DNA of 44,518 nt from Mesorhizobium sp. (GCF_017306545.1 NZ_JAFKID010000037.1:1-44518); one strand, 5' to 3'. Numbered from the stretch's first letter, positions 26,166-36,056 are shown. A program made the numbers and translations. The notes: generated by a model from the letters alone, not told the origin.

Positions 26166-27014
26166 ATGATCATGCACAGGTTCGGCCCGGGTTTCCCCAC
26201 AAAGGTCCTCGAACAGCTTCGAATGCGTCGGCAGCGCGCCGGACAATCGACGACGGCGGAAGGCATGGAACAGCCGGGCGTGCTAGTGGCTTCCTACAAC
26301 GTCCACAAATGCGTCGGTACCGACGGAAGGTTTGATCCCGAACGAACTTTCCGGGTCATTCATGAAATAGATGCGGACGTCATAGCCCTGCAGGAAGCTG
26401 ATAAGCGTTTCGGCAATCGCGAGGGCCTGCTCGACCTCGCGCGTCTCGAGCGCGAGTCTGGCCTGGCGCTTGTGCCGGTATCGGGAAACATGCGAACGCA
26501 TGGCTGGCACGGAAACGTCCTGCTTTTCAGGCGGGGCGTTATCCGCGACGTGCATCAGATAGCCCTTCCGGGGCTGGAGCCGCGCGGCGCGATTGTCGCA
26601 GAAATCGAACTGGAAGCCGGCGGCGCCGTCAGGATCATCGCAGCGCATTTCGGGCTTCTCCGCCGCTCTCGCACCCATCAGGCGCATTTGATCCAGCAAA
26701 TCATGAACGCCAGAGACGAAGTCCCGGCATTGCTGATGGGCGACCTCAACGAATGGCGACTTAACGGCCGTTCCGCGCTCAACACGTTTAATGCCGCATT
26801 CGGTCCGTTGCCAGAGCCTGTTCCCAGTTTCCCCTCCCGATTGCCTCTCCTGGCACTCGACCGCATGATCGCAAACCGTAGGGACATTCTCTCGCCGATC
26901 ATGGTCCACGATACGCCGCTGGCACGTCTGGCCTCGGACCACCTGCCGATCAAGGCGTATGTCAGCCTCGCATCCGCGCACTCGACGGCCAAACCCGATC
27001 TCGAGGCGGCCTGA
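26166..27014 (+). CDS. Endonuclease/exonuclease/phosphatase (EEP) family hydrolase
   Basis: About 282 residues. The EEP fold motifs are present: ASYNVHKCVG (first strand, Asn), VIALQEADKR (catalytic Glu), MGDLNEWR (Asp/Asn pair) and LASDHLPI (terminal Asp-His). Such proteins cleave phosphodiesters in nucleic acids or lipid head groups. Its position after cardiolipin synthase is common in rhizobia and may hint at a phospholipid substrate. The start is uncertain: ATG 26166, ATG 26172 and TTG 26130 are all possible, none with a strong ribosome site. It is convergent with the P-type ATPase gene, 17 bp apart. Confidence 0.85.
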   Translation: MIMHRFGPGFPTKVLEQLRMRRQRAGQSTTAEGMEQPGVLVASYNVHKCVGTDGRFDPERTFRVIHEIDADVIALQEADKRFGNREGLLDLARLERESGLALVPVSGNMRTHGWHGNVLLFRRGVIRDVHQIALPGLEPRGAIVAEIELEAGGAVRIIAAHFGLLRRSRTHQAHLIQQIMNARDEVPALLMGDLNEWRLNGRSALNTFNAAFGPLPEPVPSFPSRLPLLALDRMIANRRDILSPIMVHDTPLARLASDHLPIKAYVSLASAHSTAKPDLEAA

Positions 27015-27031
27015 GGCAAGAGACGGCTTGT

Positions 27032-29587
27032 TCAGAATCGGAGCCGGTCGCGCCAGATTGACTTGGCGAGTTCGAGTACGATCAAAGCGATCATCGCCGC
27101 TGCCAACGCAAGGCCGATATCCTCCCCATGTAGCGGGCCGAAGCTGAACAGCCTCCGCACGGACGGCTCCAGCAGGCCGAGCGCGAGGACGAGCGCGACC
27201 GCGGCGAAAATCCACGCAAGCGCAGGGTTGGGCCTTCGGATCGCCACGATAGGCGACGAACTGAAGGAGCGATTGACGAGGACGAGGCTGGCTAGGCAGA
27301 AAATCAAGGCAACGAATGTAAGTGCCCGTACCTCGTCTGCCGGCGTGCCGCGCCCAAGGGTGTAGATGAAAATCGTGCCGGTCAGCGCCAAGACCAACGC
27401 ACCCTGGAGCACGCTCCAGAAGATCAACGACCAGGAGAACAATGGCTCCGATGGTTGCCGCGGCGGGCGGCGCATGACATCTTCTTCCTCGCCTTCCGCC
27501 TCGAAGACCAGCGTGCATACTGGATCGATCACCATCTCGAGGAACGCAATGTGAATCGGGCTGAAGATGATCGGAAAGCCGAAGACCAGCGGTAACAACG
27601 CCAGGCCCGCGATCGGCACGTGAACGGCGAAGATGAAACCCATAGCCTTGCGGATGTTATCATAGATGCGCCGCCCGAGCCTGATGGCTGAGACGATCGA
27701 GCTGAAATCGTCATCGAGGAGGACTATGGAGGACGCTTCGCGCGCCACGTCCGTACCGCGGCCGCCCATGGCGATGCCGATATGTGCGGCCTTCAGCGAC
27801 GGTGCATCGTTGACGCCGTCTCCGGTCATCGCAACGATTTCGTTGTCCGCTTTCATCGCCTGGACGATGCGAAGCTTCTGTTCCGGCATGATGCGGGCGA
27901 ACACCGTTGCGCTCCGGGCACGTTTCCGCAGATCTTCGTTTCCGAGCTTCTCCATCATTTCGCCGGTGACCGCGGCGGCACCTTCAGCGAGGCCTGCACG
28001 GTGCGCAATGGCGCAAGCCGTCGCCGGGTAGTCGCCGGTGATCATGACGACGCGGATGCCGGCGGAGCGGCAGTCGTCGATCGCCTGCGGGACGCTCTGC
28101 CGCAACGGGTCGGCCAGCCCGACGAGGCCGAGGAATGCGAAGGCGAAACCATGCGGCGTGTCCGGTAAAGCCTCGCCTTCATGGGCCGCTTTAGCGACAC
28201 CCAGGACGCGGAGCCCTTCCGCGGCCATTGCGTCGACTGCCTGACGGACCATGGTACTCTCTGCCTCTCCGAGATTGGAGATCTTGGCGATTGCCTCCGG
28301 GGCGCCCTTCGCTGCGACGGTGAATTTCGGCTTCGCTGCGCCGTCGTCGCGCCAGACGTTGGTGACGGCGAGGAGTTCCGGACGCAGCCCGTAGCTTCGG
28401 ACCAGCGTCCAAGCGGTTCTCGAGTGGCCTGCGATCCGCTCCTTGGCGAAGTCGTGGAAAGCCTTCTCCATCGGGTCGAACGGCTCGGGCGCGCTGGCCA
28501 GGAGTCCTTGGAAAGCCAGGTTCTGTGCGTCTTCCGGTGCCGGGGCGTCGGAGACTTCGTAACGGCCGAGCCCGTTGTCGCTCCTCGGACGCAGTTCGGC
28601 GACGGACATGCGGTTCTCGGTGAGCGTGCCCGTCTTGTCGGTGCACAGCACCGTTGCTGAACCGAGCGTCTCGATGGCCGCCGCCCGGCGCGTCAGGACG
28701 CGAGCGCGTGAGATCCGCCATGCGCCCATGGCCATGAATACGGTGAGCACGACCGGAAATTCTTCCGGGAGCATGGCCATGCCGATGGTGATGGCGGCGA
28801 GTACCGCATCCAGCCAGCCGCCGCGCAGCATGCCGTAGAGCACCAGCACGACGAGGCTTACCAGCCCTCCGCCGATGGCCGAAAGCTGCACCAGCCGCAA
28901 GATTTGAGCGCGAAGGCGCGGCGGTTCCGCCTCAAGGCCGTGCAATGACTGGCCGATCTTGCCGATCTCGCTTCGCGGTCCGGTGGCGAAGACCTCTGCG
29001 ACGCCGCTGCCACGCACGATCAGCGAGCCGGAATATACGTAGGGAAGATCGTCGCCCCCCGGCCTGACGCCGGACGAAGGCCGGCCAACCGTGACGGATT
29101 TGCGGACCGGCAGGGACTCTCCCGTCAGCAGCGACTCGTCGGCTTGAAGGTCGCGGCCCTGCAGGATCGTCGCGTCGGCCGGCACGCGATCACCTTCGCC
29201 GAGGATGACAAGGTCACCGCGCACCACCTCGCGGCCCGGAATGCGCTGGTGGACGCCGCTCCGTATAACCAGGGCTCGCGGACTTGTAAGATCGCGCAAC
29301 GCCTCCAGCACGCGCTCGGTGCGCGTTTCCTGGATCACGGTGATGATGACCGACATGCTTGCGAAGGCGAGCAGGATGAGCGCTTCCTCGCGGTCGCCCA
29401 GCAGGAAGTAGATCACTCCGCCCGCGAGCAGCAGCGCCAGCATCGGCTCGCGCAGGACCTCCAGCACGATCGCGAGCGCGGTCCGATGCTCATGTCTCGG
29501 AAGCTCGTTGTAACCTTCTGCCTTGAGGCGGCGGGCCGCTTCTTCCTCGGCGATTCCCTGGAAACGAGAAGGCTCGGGCGGTTTCAT
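27032..29587 (-). CDS. Cation-transporting P-type ATPase (P2-like)
   Basis: 851 residues. N-terminal cation-ATPase domain, actuator with LLTGESLP (154-161), membrane motif PEEFP (274-278) and the phosphorylated Asp317 in CTDKTGTLTENRM; the hinge is MTGDGVNDAPSLK. A C-terminal cation-ATPase domain of six helices follows. PEEFP/PEGLP-type membrane motifs belong to calcium-like P2 pumps, but ion specificity cannot be fixed. ATG 29587 has GGAG rather far upstream. I see no FixK box in the 126 bp between it and the histidine kinase gene. Confidence 0.94.
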   Translation of the reverse strand: MKPPEPSRFQGIAEEEAARRLKAEGYNELPRHEHRTALAIVLEVLREPMLALLLAGGVIYFLLGDREEALILLAFASMSVIITVIQETRTERVLEALRDLTSPRALVIRSGVHQRIPGREVVRGDLVILGEGDRVPADATILQGRDLQADESLLTGESLPVRKSVTVGRPSSGVRPGGDDLPYVYSGSLIVRGSGVAEVFATGPRSEIGKIGQSLHGLEAEPPRLRAQILRLVQLSAIGGGLVSLVVLVLYGMLRGGWLDAVLAAITIGMAMLPEEFPVVLTVFMAMGAWRISRARVLTRRAAAIETLGSATVLCTDKTGTLTENRMSVAELRPRSDNGLGRYEVSDAPAPEDAQNLAFQGLLASAPEPFDPMEKAFHDFAKERIAGHSRTAWTLVRSYGLRPELLAVTNVWRDDGAAKPKFTVAAKGAPEAIAKISNLGEAESTMVRQAVDAMAAEGLRVLGVAKAAHEGEALPDTPHGFAFAFLGLVGLADPLRQSVPQAIDDCRSAGIRVVMITGDYPATACAIAHRAGLAEGAAAVTGEMMEKLGNEDLRKRARSATVFARIMPEQKLRIVQAMKADNEIVAMTGDGVNDAPSLKAAHIGIAMGGRGTDVAREASSIVLLDDDFSSIVSAIRLGRRIYDNIRKAMGFIFAVHVPIAGLALLPLVFGFPIIFSPIHIAFLEMVIDPVCTLVFEAEGEEEDVMRRPPRQPSEPLFSWSLIFWSVLQGALVLALTGTIFIYTLGRGTPADEVRALTFVALIFCLASLVLVNRSFSSSPIVAIRRPNPALAWIFAAVALVLALGLLEPSVRRLFSFGPLHGEDIGLALAAAMIALIVLELAKSIWRDRLRF

Positions 29588-29713
29588 CGTCCAACTCAGG
29601 CTCCTTGCGGGCGGCGGAACGCTCGACCTCCCGAACTGACCGGCCGAAACTTGTCGGCTACTTTCCGCAGCATCTGTCTATCATGGCATCAGGATGGCCT
29701 TTGCCAGTTCTTC

Positions 29714-31045
29714 TCATTTGCCGGGGATGAATCTGGCTTCGAAGCCGTCCTGACGCCCTTCGCGCGGAGAGACCAGTTCTATCCGCCCACCGATGCCCGA
29801 AGCGATCGCCTTGGCGATGGCGAGCCCGAGGCCGGCGCCTTCCCCCTGCGCGCCGCCTCGCTCGAAAGGCTCGGCCAGGCGGGCAAGCATGTCCGCCGGG
29901 ACTGCGCTTCCCGCGTTGAAGACCCGCAGCACGCCGTCCGCCGACAAGGCGACACGCACCGGCTCGTGCCGCGAGCCATGCTTCAGCGCATTCTCGATGA
30001 GATTCCGCGCCAGGATCGCAAATGCGTCGGCGTCGATGTCTGAGAACACCGGAGCGTCAGCCAGAACCAGCTCGATCCGCTTCGGATCGTCCATCGTCAT
30101 CTCATCGACCAGCACTCGCAACACGGTCGCTACGTTCACCGGCTGGGCCGCCTGAAGCCGCCCCCCTTCGGCCCGTGCAAGCTGCATCAGTTTCTCCGAC
30201 AGCCTGGAAAGCCGTCGCAACGCCGTCTCGATGTGCCGCGCCCTTCTGCGGGTGGCCTCGTTCGGCGCCTCGGCGATCAGGCGCTGCGTCTGCGCCAGCG
30301 CCGCAGCGACTGGCGTACGCAGTTCGTGCGCGGAATTGGCCGTAAAGCTTCGCTCTGCTTCCAGCGTGCGCCTGAGCCGCTCCAGCAAGTGGTTTACCGC
30401 CATTGCTATCGGCCGGATTTCGGATGGCAGGCCATCGGCCGCGACCGCCGTCAGGTCACCGCCGCCGCGGGCCTCTATACCCGAACGGAAGGTCCTTATA
30501 GGCGCCATTGAAAGTCGCACGACCGCCCAGACGCCGAGCAGGCTGAGAGGGATGACCAGGCCGAGCGGCAGTGCCAGGCCGAGCAGAACCTCCTCGGCCA
30601 CCGCGCGCCGGTGGACGAGGGGCTCGGCCACGGCGATCGTCACCGTACCGCGCAACGCGGCGTCGAAATAGATTCGGTGGGTCGAGGTATCGGCGAAGCC
30701 CGTGCCGGCGAAAGGCGGAAAGACGGCCAGATCGGCATTGTGTGATCGCAACAGGACCTTGCCCTCGGAATCCCTCACGACGTAGGTGAAATATTCGTCG
30801 TGCCGGCGCAGCGTAGCCACGCTCTGCTCCGCATCGTCGTCGCCATCATGATCGCGGCCGATGATGTCGAGAACGGCCAACGGCAGGATGCGTTGCGCCG
30901 TTTCCTCCAGTGCGCTGTCGAACACCTCGTTCATCTCGTGGCGCAGCTTGTGCGCCGTCACCGTGGCCGCAACCACCCACAGCAGCGCCACCCCCAACCC
31001 GAGCCACAGCGAAAGCCGCCATTGCAGACTTCTGGGCAGCATCAT
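29714..31045 (-). CDS. Sensor histidine kinase (OmpR/EnvZ-type system)
   Basis: 443 residues: membrane helix 1 (about 12-31), periplasmic sensor of about 120 residues rich in Asp and His (HDGDDDAEQ), membrane helix 2 (about 155-178), HAMP linker, and kinase core with His240 in SFTANSAHELRTP, N box LARNLIENALKHG and G box GAGLGLAIAKAIAS. Layout matches QseC/PhoQ-like kinases. It overlaps the response-regulator gene by 4 bp. The acidic periplasmic segment could bind divalent cations, as inference only. Confidence 0.93.
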   Translation of the reverse strand: MMLPRSLQWRLSLWLGLGVALLWVVAATVTAHKLRHEMNEVFDSALEETAQRILPLAVLDIIGRDHDGDDDAEQSVATLRRHDEYFTYVVRDSEGKVLLRSHNADLAVFPPFAGTGFADTSTHRIYFDAALRGTVTIAVAEPLVHRRAVAEEVLLGLALPLGLVIPLSLLGVWAVVRLSMAPIRTFRSGIEARGGGDLTAVAADGLPSEIRPIAMAVNHLLERLRRTLEAERSFTANSAHELRTPVAAALAQTQRLIAEAPNEATRRRARHIETALRRLSRLSEKLMQLARAEGGRLQAAQPVNVATVLRVLVDEMTMDDPKRIELVLADAPVFSDIDADAFAILARNLIENALKHGSRHEPVRVALSADGVLRVFNAGSAVPADMLARLAEPFERGGAQGEGAGLGLAIAKAIASGIGGRIELVSPREGRQDGFEARFIPGK

Positions 31046-31704
31046 CTGGCATTTCCAAGCCGGTATCCGATACCGCGCACGGTATCGATCACTGAATGTC
31101 CCAGCTTCTTGCGCAGGCGACTGACATGGACCTCGATCGTGTTGCTTTCCACCTCGGCGCCGAAGGCATAGAGCCGCTCCTCAAGCTGCACCTTGGACAT
31201 GATTTGGCCGGGGCGCTGGACGAAGGCCTCGAACAGCGCCCATTCGCGCGCAGTCAGATCGATCGGCCGGCCGCCGCGCGCGACAGTCCTGGCCGCGAGA
31301 TCGATCTGCAGGTCGCCGATCTCGACGAGCGGGTTCGGATTGCCGCTGTAGCGCCGTGCCACGGCGTTCAGCCGTGCCGAAAGCTCCGATAGGTCGAAGG
31401 GCTTGGTCATGTAGTCGTCCGCCCCGGCGTTGAGCCCCTGGATACGATCGGAGATCTGGTCCAGCGCCGTCAGGATGATGACCGGCGTAGCGCAGCCCTT
31501 CATGCGCATGCTGCGCAAAAAGCTGATGCCCCGCCCGTCCGGGAGCATCATGTCCAAGAGGATAAGGTCGTAAGCCGCACTCTCGAGGTAGGTTGTCGCA
31601 GCGTCGAGTCGCGTCACCCAGTCGACCGAATGGCTTGACGCGACGATGTGGTCACGCACGGCCGCGCCCAGGATCGAGTCGTCTTCCACCAGCAGGATTC
31701 TCAT
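31042..31704 (-). CDS. OmpR-family response regulator
   Basis: 220 residues. Receiver: acid pocket VEDD at 6-9, phosphoacceptor Asp51 in LLLDMMLPDGRG, switch Thr in ILTALDQ, lysine in MTKPFD. Output: winged helix with LTAREWALFEAF and the recognition helix NTIEVHVSRLRKKLG. ATG 31704 is chosen because the receiver begins there; in-frame extension to 31878 has no domain content. It is first of an operon with the kinase and divergent from a PepSY gene, its probable target. Confidence 0.94.
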   Translation of the reverse strand: MRILLVEDDSILGAAVRDHIVASSHSVDWVTRLDAATTYLESAAYDLILLDMMLPDGRGISFLRSMRMKGCATPVIILTALDQISDRIQGLNAGADDYMTKPFDLSELSARLNAVARRYSGNPNPLVEIGDLQIDLAARTVARGGRPIDLTAREWALFEAFVQRPGQIMSKVQLEERLYAFGAEVESNTIEVHVSRLRKKLGHSVIDTVRGIGYRLGNAR

Positions 31705-31749
31705 GAAGGGACCGTCCTGTTCCTTACCGTGCGATTGCCATCGAATCCT

Positions 31750-31763
31750 GTCAGCAAGCTGAC
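31750..31763. promoter_or_regulatory. Palindrome in the response-regulator / PepSY divergent promoter
   Basis: GTCAGC-AA-GCTGAC, a perfect 6-bp inverted repeat about 46 bases upstream of the regulator gene and 85 bases upstream of the PepSY gene. It could be an operator for the OmpR-type regulator, although those usually bind direct repeats. Confidence 0.3.
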
Positions 31764-31847
31764 GGGTATGTCCACTCAGCTTCAGGTGTTCGTCAGGCAA
31801 GACTGCCATGGTCACCGCGACCGAACGTCGAGCAAGGACAAACAAAT

Positions 31848-32237
31848 ATGAGGAAGCATACACTGGCAGCGGCTGCATTTCTCGTATTTGCCGGATCGGG
31901 CGCCGCGATGGCCGACGACGACTGCCACCTTCCGATGGACCAGTGGCAGCCGCGCGCGGCTGTGCAGAAGATGGCCGAAGCCCGCGGCTGGACCGTCCGC
32001 AGGATCAGGGCCGACGACGGCTGCTACCAGATCAGTGGCACCGACGAGAATGGCCGCGGCCTTAAGGTCAAAGTGGATCCCGGCTCGCTGGAGATCGTCA
32101 AGATGAAGCGAGAAGGGCAGGATGAAGACGATGACGACAATGGCTCCAGCCGATTGCAGGCGGCGCCCGCCGGAATGGTCGCGCCGCCTTCCAACGGACT
32201 CTTCGGCAAGGGCGCCCCGAAAGCCGAAGTGAAATGA
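31848..32237 (+). CDS. PepSY-domain periplasmic protein
   Basis: 129 residues with a signal peptide (cleavage after about AMA, residue 22), a single PepSY domain (about 28-85: 'AAVQKMAEARGWTVRRIRADDGCYQISG.. KVKVDPGSLEIV') and a disordered tail. Two cysteines (Cys26 and Cys59) may form a disulfide. Genes of this kind are usual targets of the adjacent OmpR-type system. AAGGAC lies 8 bases before the ATG. It precedes a cytochrome b561 by 49 bp and probably is cotranscribed with it. Confidence 0.88.
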   Translation: MRKHTLAAAAFLVFAGSGAAMADDDCHLPMDQWQPRAAVQKMAEARGWTVRRIRADDGCYQISGTDENGRGLKVKVDPGSLEIVKMKREGQDEDDDDNGSSRLQAAPAGMVAPPSNGLFGKGAPKAEVK

Positions 32238-32286
32238 CGAGCCGTCTCACCCCAGTCACGACGACGAATTTCCAAAGGTGAACAAG

Positions 32287-32823
32287 ATGCAGGAAGAACG
32301 CGTGAGAACCCGCAATTCCGCCCGCTATTCGAAAAGCATGATCGTCATCCACTGGGTGACCGCTCTGGCCGTGCTGGGCGCGTGGCTGACCTCGGAAGGT
32401 GGCCGGAACATAGCCGAAGATCCGCCGCTGCTGCATTTCTCGCTTGGGCTGGCGGTGCTCGTGCTGGTCGTGCCCCGCCTGATCCTGCGCCTCGCGGGTG
32501 GAGCGCCCGACGTGGAACCCCAGGGCGGCTGGCTTGGCGCGACCGCCAGGGCCGGCCATGCGGTGCTCTACCTGTTCCTGATCGCCCTGCCTCTGACCGG
32601 CTGGTACGCCGCTTCGCGCATGGGCGTGCCCGTATCATTTTTTGGCCTGCACCTGCCGGCCATCGCCGAGCAGGTCCAGGGCCAGCCGGGCCTGATCGCC
32701 GATCTCCATGAAAATGGCGGCACCGTGATCCTCTATCTCGCCGGCCTGCATGCCCTGATGGCGATCTGGCACCAGTTCGTCCTGCGCGACGGAACGCTCC
32801 AGCGCATGATGAGTCCGCGCTGA
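32287..32823 (+). CDS. Cytochrome b561
   Basis: 178-residue membrane protein with four hydrophobic helices. Histidines in helix positions 'SMIVIHWVTAL', 'LLHFSLGLAVL', 'AGHAVLYLFLI' and 'LAGLHALMAIWHQF' are the expected axial ligands of two b haems. It passes electrons between quinol and periplasmic acceptors. ATG 32287 has AAGGTG 6 bases upstream and is preferred to GTG 32278. It follows the PepSY gene in a likely two-gene operon. Confidence 0.92.
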   Translation: MQEERVRTRNSARYSKSMIVIHWVTALAVLGAWLTSEGGRNIAEDPPLLHFSLGLAVLVLVVPRLILRLAGGAPDVEPQGGWLGATARAGHAVLYLFLIALPLTGWYAASRMGVPVSFFGLHLPAIAEQVQGQPGLIADLHENGGTVILYLAGLHALMAIWHQFVLRDGTLQRMMSPR

Positions 32824-32866
32824 GGTTTTTTCTCACGCCAAGTGGCTTCCTCCGCTTGTCCACGGC

Positions 32867-32892
32867 CCCGGCGCGACAAGGCTCGCGCCGGG
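32867..32892. terminator. Bidirectional terminator-like stem-loop between cytochrome b561 and apbE
   Basis: Perfect 9-bp inverted repeat CCCGGCGCG / CGCGCCGGG with an 8-base loop, placed between two convergent genes. No long T-run follows on the plus strand. Confidence 0.6.
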
Positions 32893-32902
32893 TCTCAATG
32901 CG

Positions 32903-33871
32903 TCAGGCTGCGTAGGATTCCTCGAAAACCTCACCGACCGCGACTTGGCTAAGGGTATCATCCGACCTTAGGATGAACAGCGCATCCAGACCGTTGCGCC
33001 GGGCCAGTTCTCGCCCTTCTCCCTGCCCCAGGACTAGAAGCGCCGTCGCCCATGCATCGGCTTCCATGCAAGCTGGGCAAATAACGGAAACCGACGCAAC
33101 ATCATTGATCACCGGCCCACCGCTCGCCCGATCCATCGTATGGGAAAGGCGGCTCCGCCCGATCTCGATCCAGTGCCGGTAATCGCCCGAAGTCGCGATG
33201 GCTGCATTGTGCAACGCAACTGCGCCGAACGGCGCGCGCATGTCGTAGTCCGGCTTTTCCACGGCGACGATCCATGGCGCTCCGTCCGGCTTGGTGCCTG
33301 TCGCCTTCAGCTCGCCGTCCAAGGCGACGAGGGCACTGTCGATACCGAAATCCCGCATAACTTCCGCCATCGCATCCACGGCAAAGCCCTTGGCGATGCC
33401 CGACAGGTCGAGCGTCACCGGCGCGTGCTTGCGCGCCCGGCTGCCCGAAGGGTCCAGCTCCAGCACCTCATGGGCAGGCGGCCGCCCTTTGCCGACCCAG
33501 CGCCGGACGGCCTCCTCGTCTGGTGCCTTGCCGGAAGGACCGAAGCCCCAAGCATTCACCAGGTCTCCCAGGCCGATGTCGAAGGCTCCGGCCGAAGCCC
33601 TGCCGATCTCAATGCCCTTTTCGAGCACGAGCATCAATTCGGCAGGCATCGCAACCCATTTTCCCGGCGCCGCCGCGTTCAGGCGCATGAGGTCACTGTC
33701 GGGCTTCCATGTCGACATCTGGCGGTCGATGTCGGCCACAGCGCGGGCGAGCGCAGCTTCCGGCGCGACCAGCCCGAAGGTTTCGGGGGCATAGAGCAGC
33801 ACCGACCACCTCGTGCCCATAACGGGACCGCTCAGGGTGCGGCGAACCGGTTCAGTAGACGTCTTCGACAT
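32903..33871 (-). CDS. apbE: FAD:protein FMN transferase (ApbE family)
   Basis: 322 residues. Key ApbE features: PVMGTRWSVLLY near the N-terminus, 'DIGLGDLVNAWGFGP' (about 98-112), 'LDLSGIAKGFAVDAM' (about 153-167) and the C-terminal 'ADAWATALLVLG'. The enzyme uses FAD and Mg2+ to attach FMN covalently to a Thr or Ser of redox partners. I see no lipobox, so it may be cytoplasmic, or exported by a partner. Its start overlaps the end of the PepSY-flavoreductase gene by 20 bp, so the two are functionally linked. Confidence 0.92.
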   Translation of the reverse strand: MSKTSTEPVRRTLSGPVMGTRWSVLLYAPETFGLVAPEAALARAVADIDRQMSTWKPDSDLMRLNAAAPGKWVAMPAELMLVLEKGIEIGRASAGAFDIGLGDLVNAWGFGPSGKAPDEEAVRRWVGKGRPPAHEVLELDPSGSRARKHAPVTLDLSGIAKGFAVDAMAEVMRDFGIDSALVALDGELKATGTKPDGAPWIVAVEKPDYDMRAPFGAVALHNAAIATSGDYRHWIEIGRSRLSHTMDRASGGPVINDVASVSVICPACMEADAWATALLVLGQGEGRELARRNGLDALFILRSDDTLSQVAVGEVFEESYAA

Positions 33872-36056
33872 ATTTTCCCTGCGCCTTGAGGGCCTGTGGT
33901 GTCAGGCCAAGAGGTGAAATCACCTGCGCGAGCGCCTCCATGACGCCGGCCGCCATCTCACGGCCGCCGCACACCATGATTTGGGCGCCGCCGGCAATCA
34001 GAGTGCGCAGGCACTCGGCGTCCTCACGCAGCAGGTCCTGCACGTAGCCACCGCCCGCGATGCGCGAGAAGATAGCGCTGATGCAGGTAAGCCGCCCGTC
34101 GCCCAGCCAGCCCGCGATCGCATCCCGGTAGAGGAAATCGGATGCCGGATGGCGTCCACCGAAATACAGGTGCATGGGGCGGGCCTTTCCGTTCGCCCGG
34201 ATGAAGCCCGCCAAAGGGCCTATTCCAGTGCCGGCGCCAACCAGGATGACCGGCATGCGACCGGGCAAAGGGCGGAAACCGGAATTGCGCCTGACGAAGG
34301 CCCGGATGCCGTCGCCCGGACGAAGGGCGTGGAGCAAGGTCGAACAGGCGCCGCCGGGCTGTTTGCGCACGCAGATTTCGACGGCTCCGTCGCAGCTCGA
34401 GCTCGCCAGCGAATAGTATCGCGGGGTCATACAGCCGGGCGCTACGACGCCGAGCAGGTCGCCCGCCGCGAACCGGGGCCAGGCGCGCCCGGAAAGACGG
34501 GCCATCAGCCCCGCGTTCGGCATGGAAAAGCGCAGGATGGCGGTGGGCGCCTGCACGTCCGCGCCGTAGTCGACACGCTCGATCAGCGTCAGTGTCTGCG
34601 TGCGCGGAACCTCCGCTACATGCGCCAGCCTGATGGTCTTGCCCATGACGGCGGACAAAACCTCTCCCCAGCGGGAGAATTCCTGCGCGGACTGGCGGTC
34701 GATCGCCGCGAGCGGCATCAGCCGCTTCCAGCCCTTGCTGCGCAAGGCCCTCTCCACGTCGCGGGCGAACCGGCAGAACGCCGGGAACTGCCGGTCGCCG
34801 AAGCCGAGAACAGCCACCGGGAAATGCGGGGGCTCCATCCGATCGATCCGTCTCAGGAAGGAATCGGCGCCGGCAGGCGCCTCGCCGTCGCCGTAGGTCG
34901 CCGCAAGCACGAACATGCGCCTGGCGGCGGGGTAGCGGGCGGCTATGTCGTTCATGGGTGCGGTGTGGACATGGTGGCCGAGGGCGGCGAGCGCCTCGTG
35001 TAGAGTGCGGGCGAAGCCCCAGGTGCTGCCGCTTTCGCTGCCCACCAGGATCACCGTATCCGCCGCCGCCGACGCGGCGTTGCGGGCGATGCGGACGCGG
35101 CCCCGGCGTTGACTCCACCAGATCGCTGTTCCAGCGCCGCCGAGCACGGGCACGCCGAGGGCGCTGGCGCCCAACAGCAGCCCGAGCCACCACAAGCCCT
35201 GGCCGGTGTGAATCATGTAAATGAACTCATAGATCTGCCTGGCGGCGCCGCTGTCCTGCCAAGCCAGCATCTGTCCCGTCGCCGGATCGACAAACCCCTC
35301 TCCCGTCGCAGTGCTGAGTTCATACACATCGGACGGGATGGATCGATCGGGAAAGGTGAGTTCGCGAAGCTGGCCAAGGTCGATATCCTGCAATGCCGCG
35401 AGCCGGTCAGCCGGCAGTGCCGGCCCGGCACCCGCCGCGACCTGCAAGACAGGAGCGGCCTGCGAGCTACCGTCAGGGACCAGTCCGAACGTGGCAAGCG
35501 ACATGTAGAGCGCCGTCACGGTGGACAAAAAAACGCCGAGAGCGGTCAGCTTCCCGAGGCCGATGTGCAGCCGTTGTGCGCCGGTGCCGCGGGCGCGGCC
35601 GAGCATGCGCCGCCAGCCGCCCGCGCGCCGGGCGGTCATTTGCAAGCCCGACAGGGTCAGCAGCAAAAGGGCCAGCGCACCGATCGCCCCAGTCGCGCGG
35701 CCGCCATCGCCAAGAAAGAGCGACCGGTGCAGGTTCTTCACCCAGCGTTCGACCGCCGAAGGCGCGACTTCACCGATGGCCCGGCCGGAAGCGGGATCGA
35801 TCACGCTGGAAACGGCGCGGCCGTTCTCCAGGTAGGAGGCGACGATCCCGCCCGAAGGCGAACGCACGATCTGTTCGACATCCGGATAGGCTCTTTCGAT
35901 CCGACCGGCGACCTCGGCGACGCTGAGCCGGCCGGAAGCGGCGACCGTTCCGGCCCTTTCCAGCGCGGGCAGGACCGACAGATACGTCCCACTGAGCGCC
36001 AGGATGGTGATCAAGATCGCGGCGAAGAGGCCGAGAAGCCTGTGAAACAGACGCAT
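33852..36056 (-). CDS. PepSY-TM / flavodoxin / CysJ-like reductase fusion
   Basis: 734 residues. The N-terminal part (about 1-320) is a PepSY_TM membrane domain with four helices and a periplasmic PepSY repeat. A flavodoxin-like FMN domain follows (about 335-475, starting ILVGSESGSTWGFART), then an FAD/NADP reductase domain (about 485-734) with the FAD motif RYYSLASSS and nucleotide motif VGAGTGIGPL. It should carry electrons from cytoplasmic NADPH across the membrane to a periplasmic acceptor, possibly ferric iron or a flavinylated partner made by the adjacent ApbE. Overlap with apbE and a 24-bp gap from the DUF2271 gene indicate one operon. Confidence 0.92.
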   Translation of the reverse strand: MRLFHRLLGLFAAILITILALSGTYLSVLPALERAGTVAASGRLSVAEVAGRIERAYPDVEQIVRSPSGGIVASYLENGRAVSSVIDPASGRAIGEVAPSAVERWVKNLHRSLFLGDGGRATGAIGALALLLLTLSGLQMTARRAGGWRRMLGRARGTGAQRLHIGLGKLTALGVFLSTVTALYMSLATFGLVPDGSSQAAPVLQVAAGAGPALPADRLAALQDIDLGQLRELTFPDRSIPSDVYELSTATGEGFVDPATGQMLAWQDSGAARQIYEFIYMIHTGQGLWWLGLLLGASALGVPVLGGAGTAIWWSQRRGRVRIARNAASAAADTVILVGSESGSTWGFARTLHEALAALGHHVHTAPMNDIAARYPAARRMFVLAATYGDGEAPAGADSFLRRIDRMEPPHFPVAVLGFGDRQFPAFCRFARDVERALRSKGWKRLMPLAAIDRQSAQEFSRWGEVLSAVMGKTIRLAHVAEVPRTQTLTLIERVDYGADVQAPTAILRFSMPNAGLMARLSGRAWPRFAAGDLLGVVAPGCMTPRYYSLASSSCDGAVEICVRKQPGGACSTLLHALRPGDGIRAFVRRNSGFRPLPGRMPVILVGAGTGIGPLAGFIRANGKARPMHLYFGGRHPASDFLYRDAIAGWLGDGRLTCISAIFSRIAGGGYVQDLLREDAECLRTLIAGGAQIMVCGGREMAAGVMEALAQVISPLGLTPQALKAQGKYVEDVY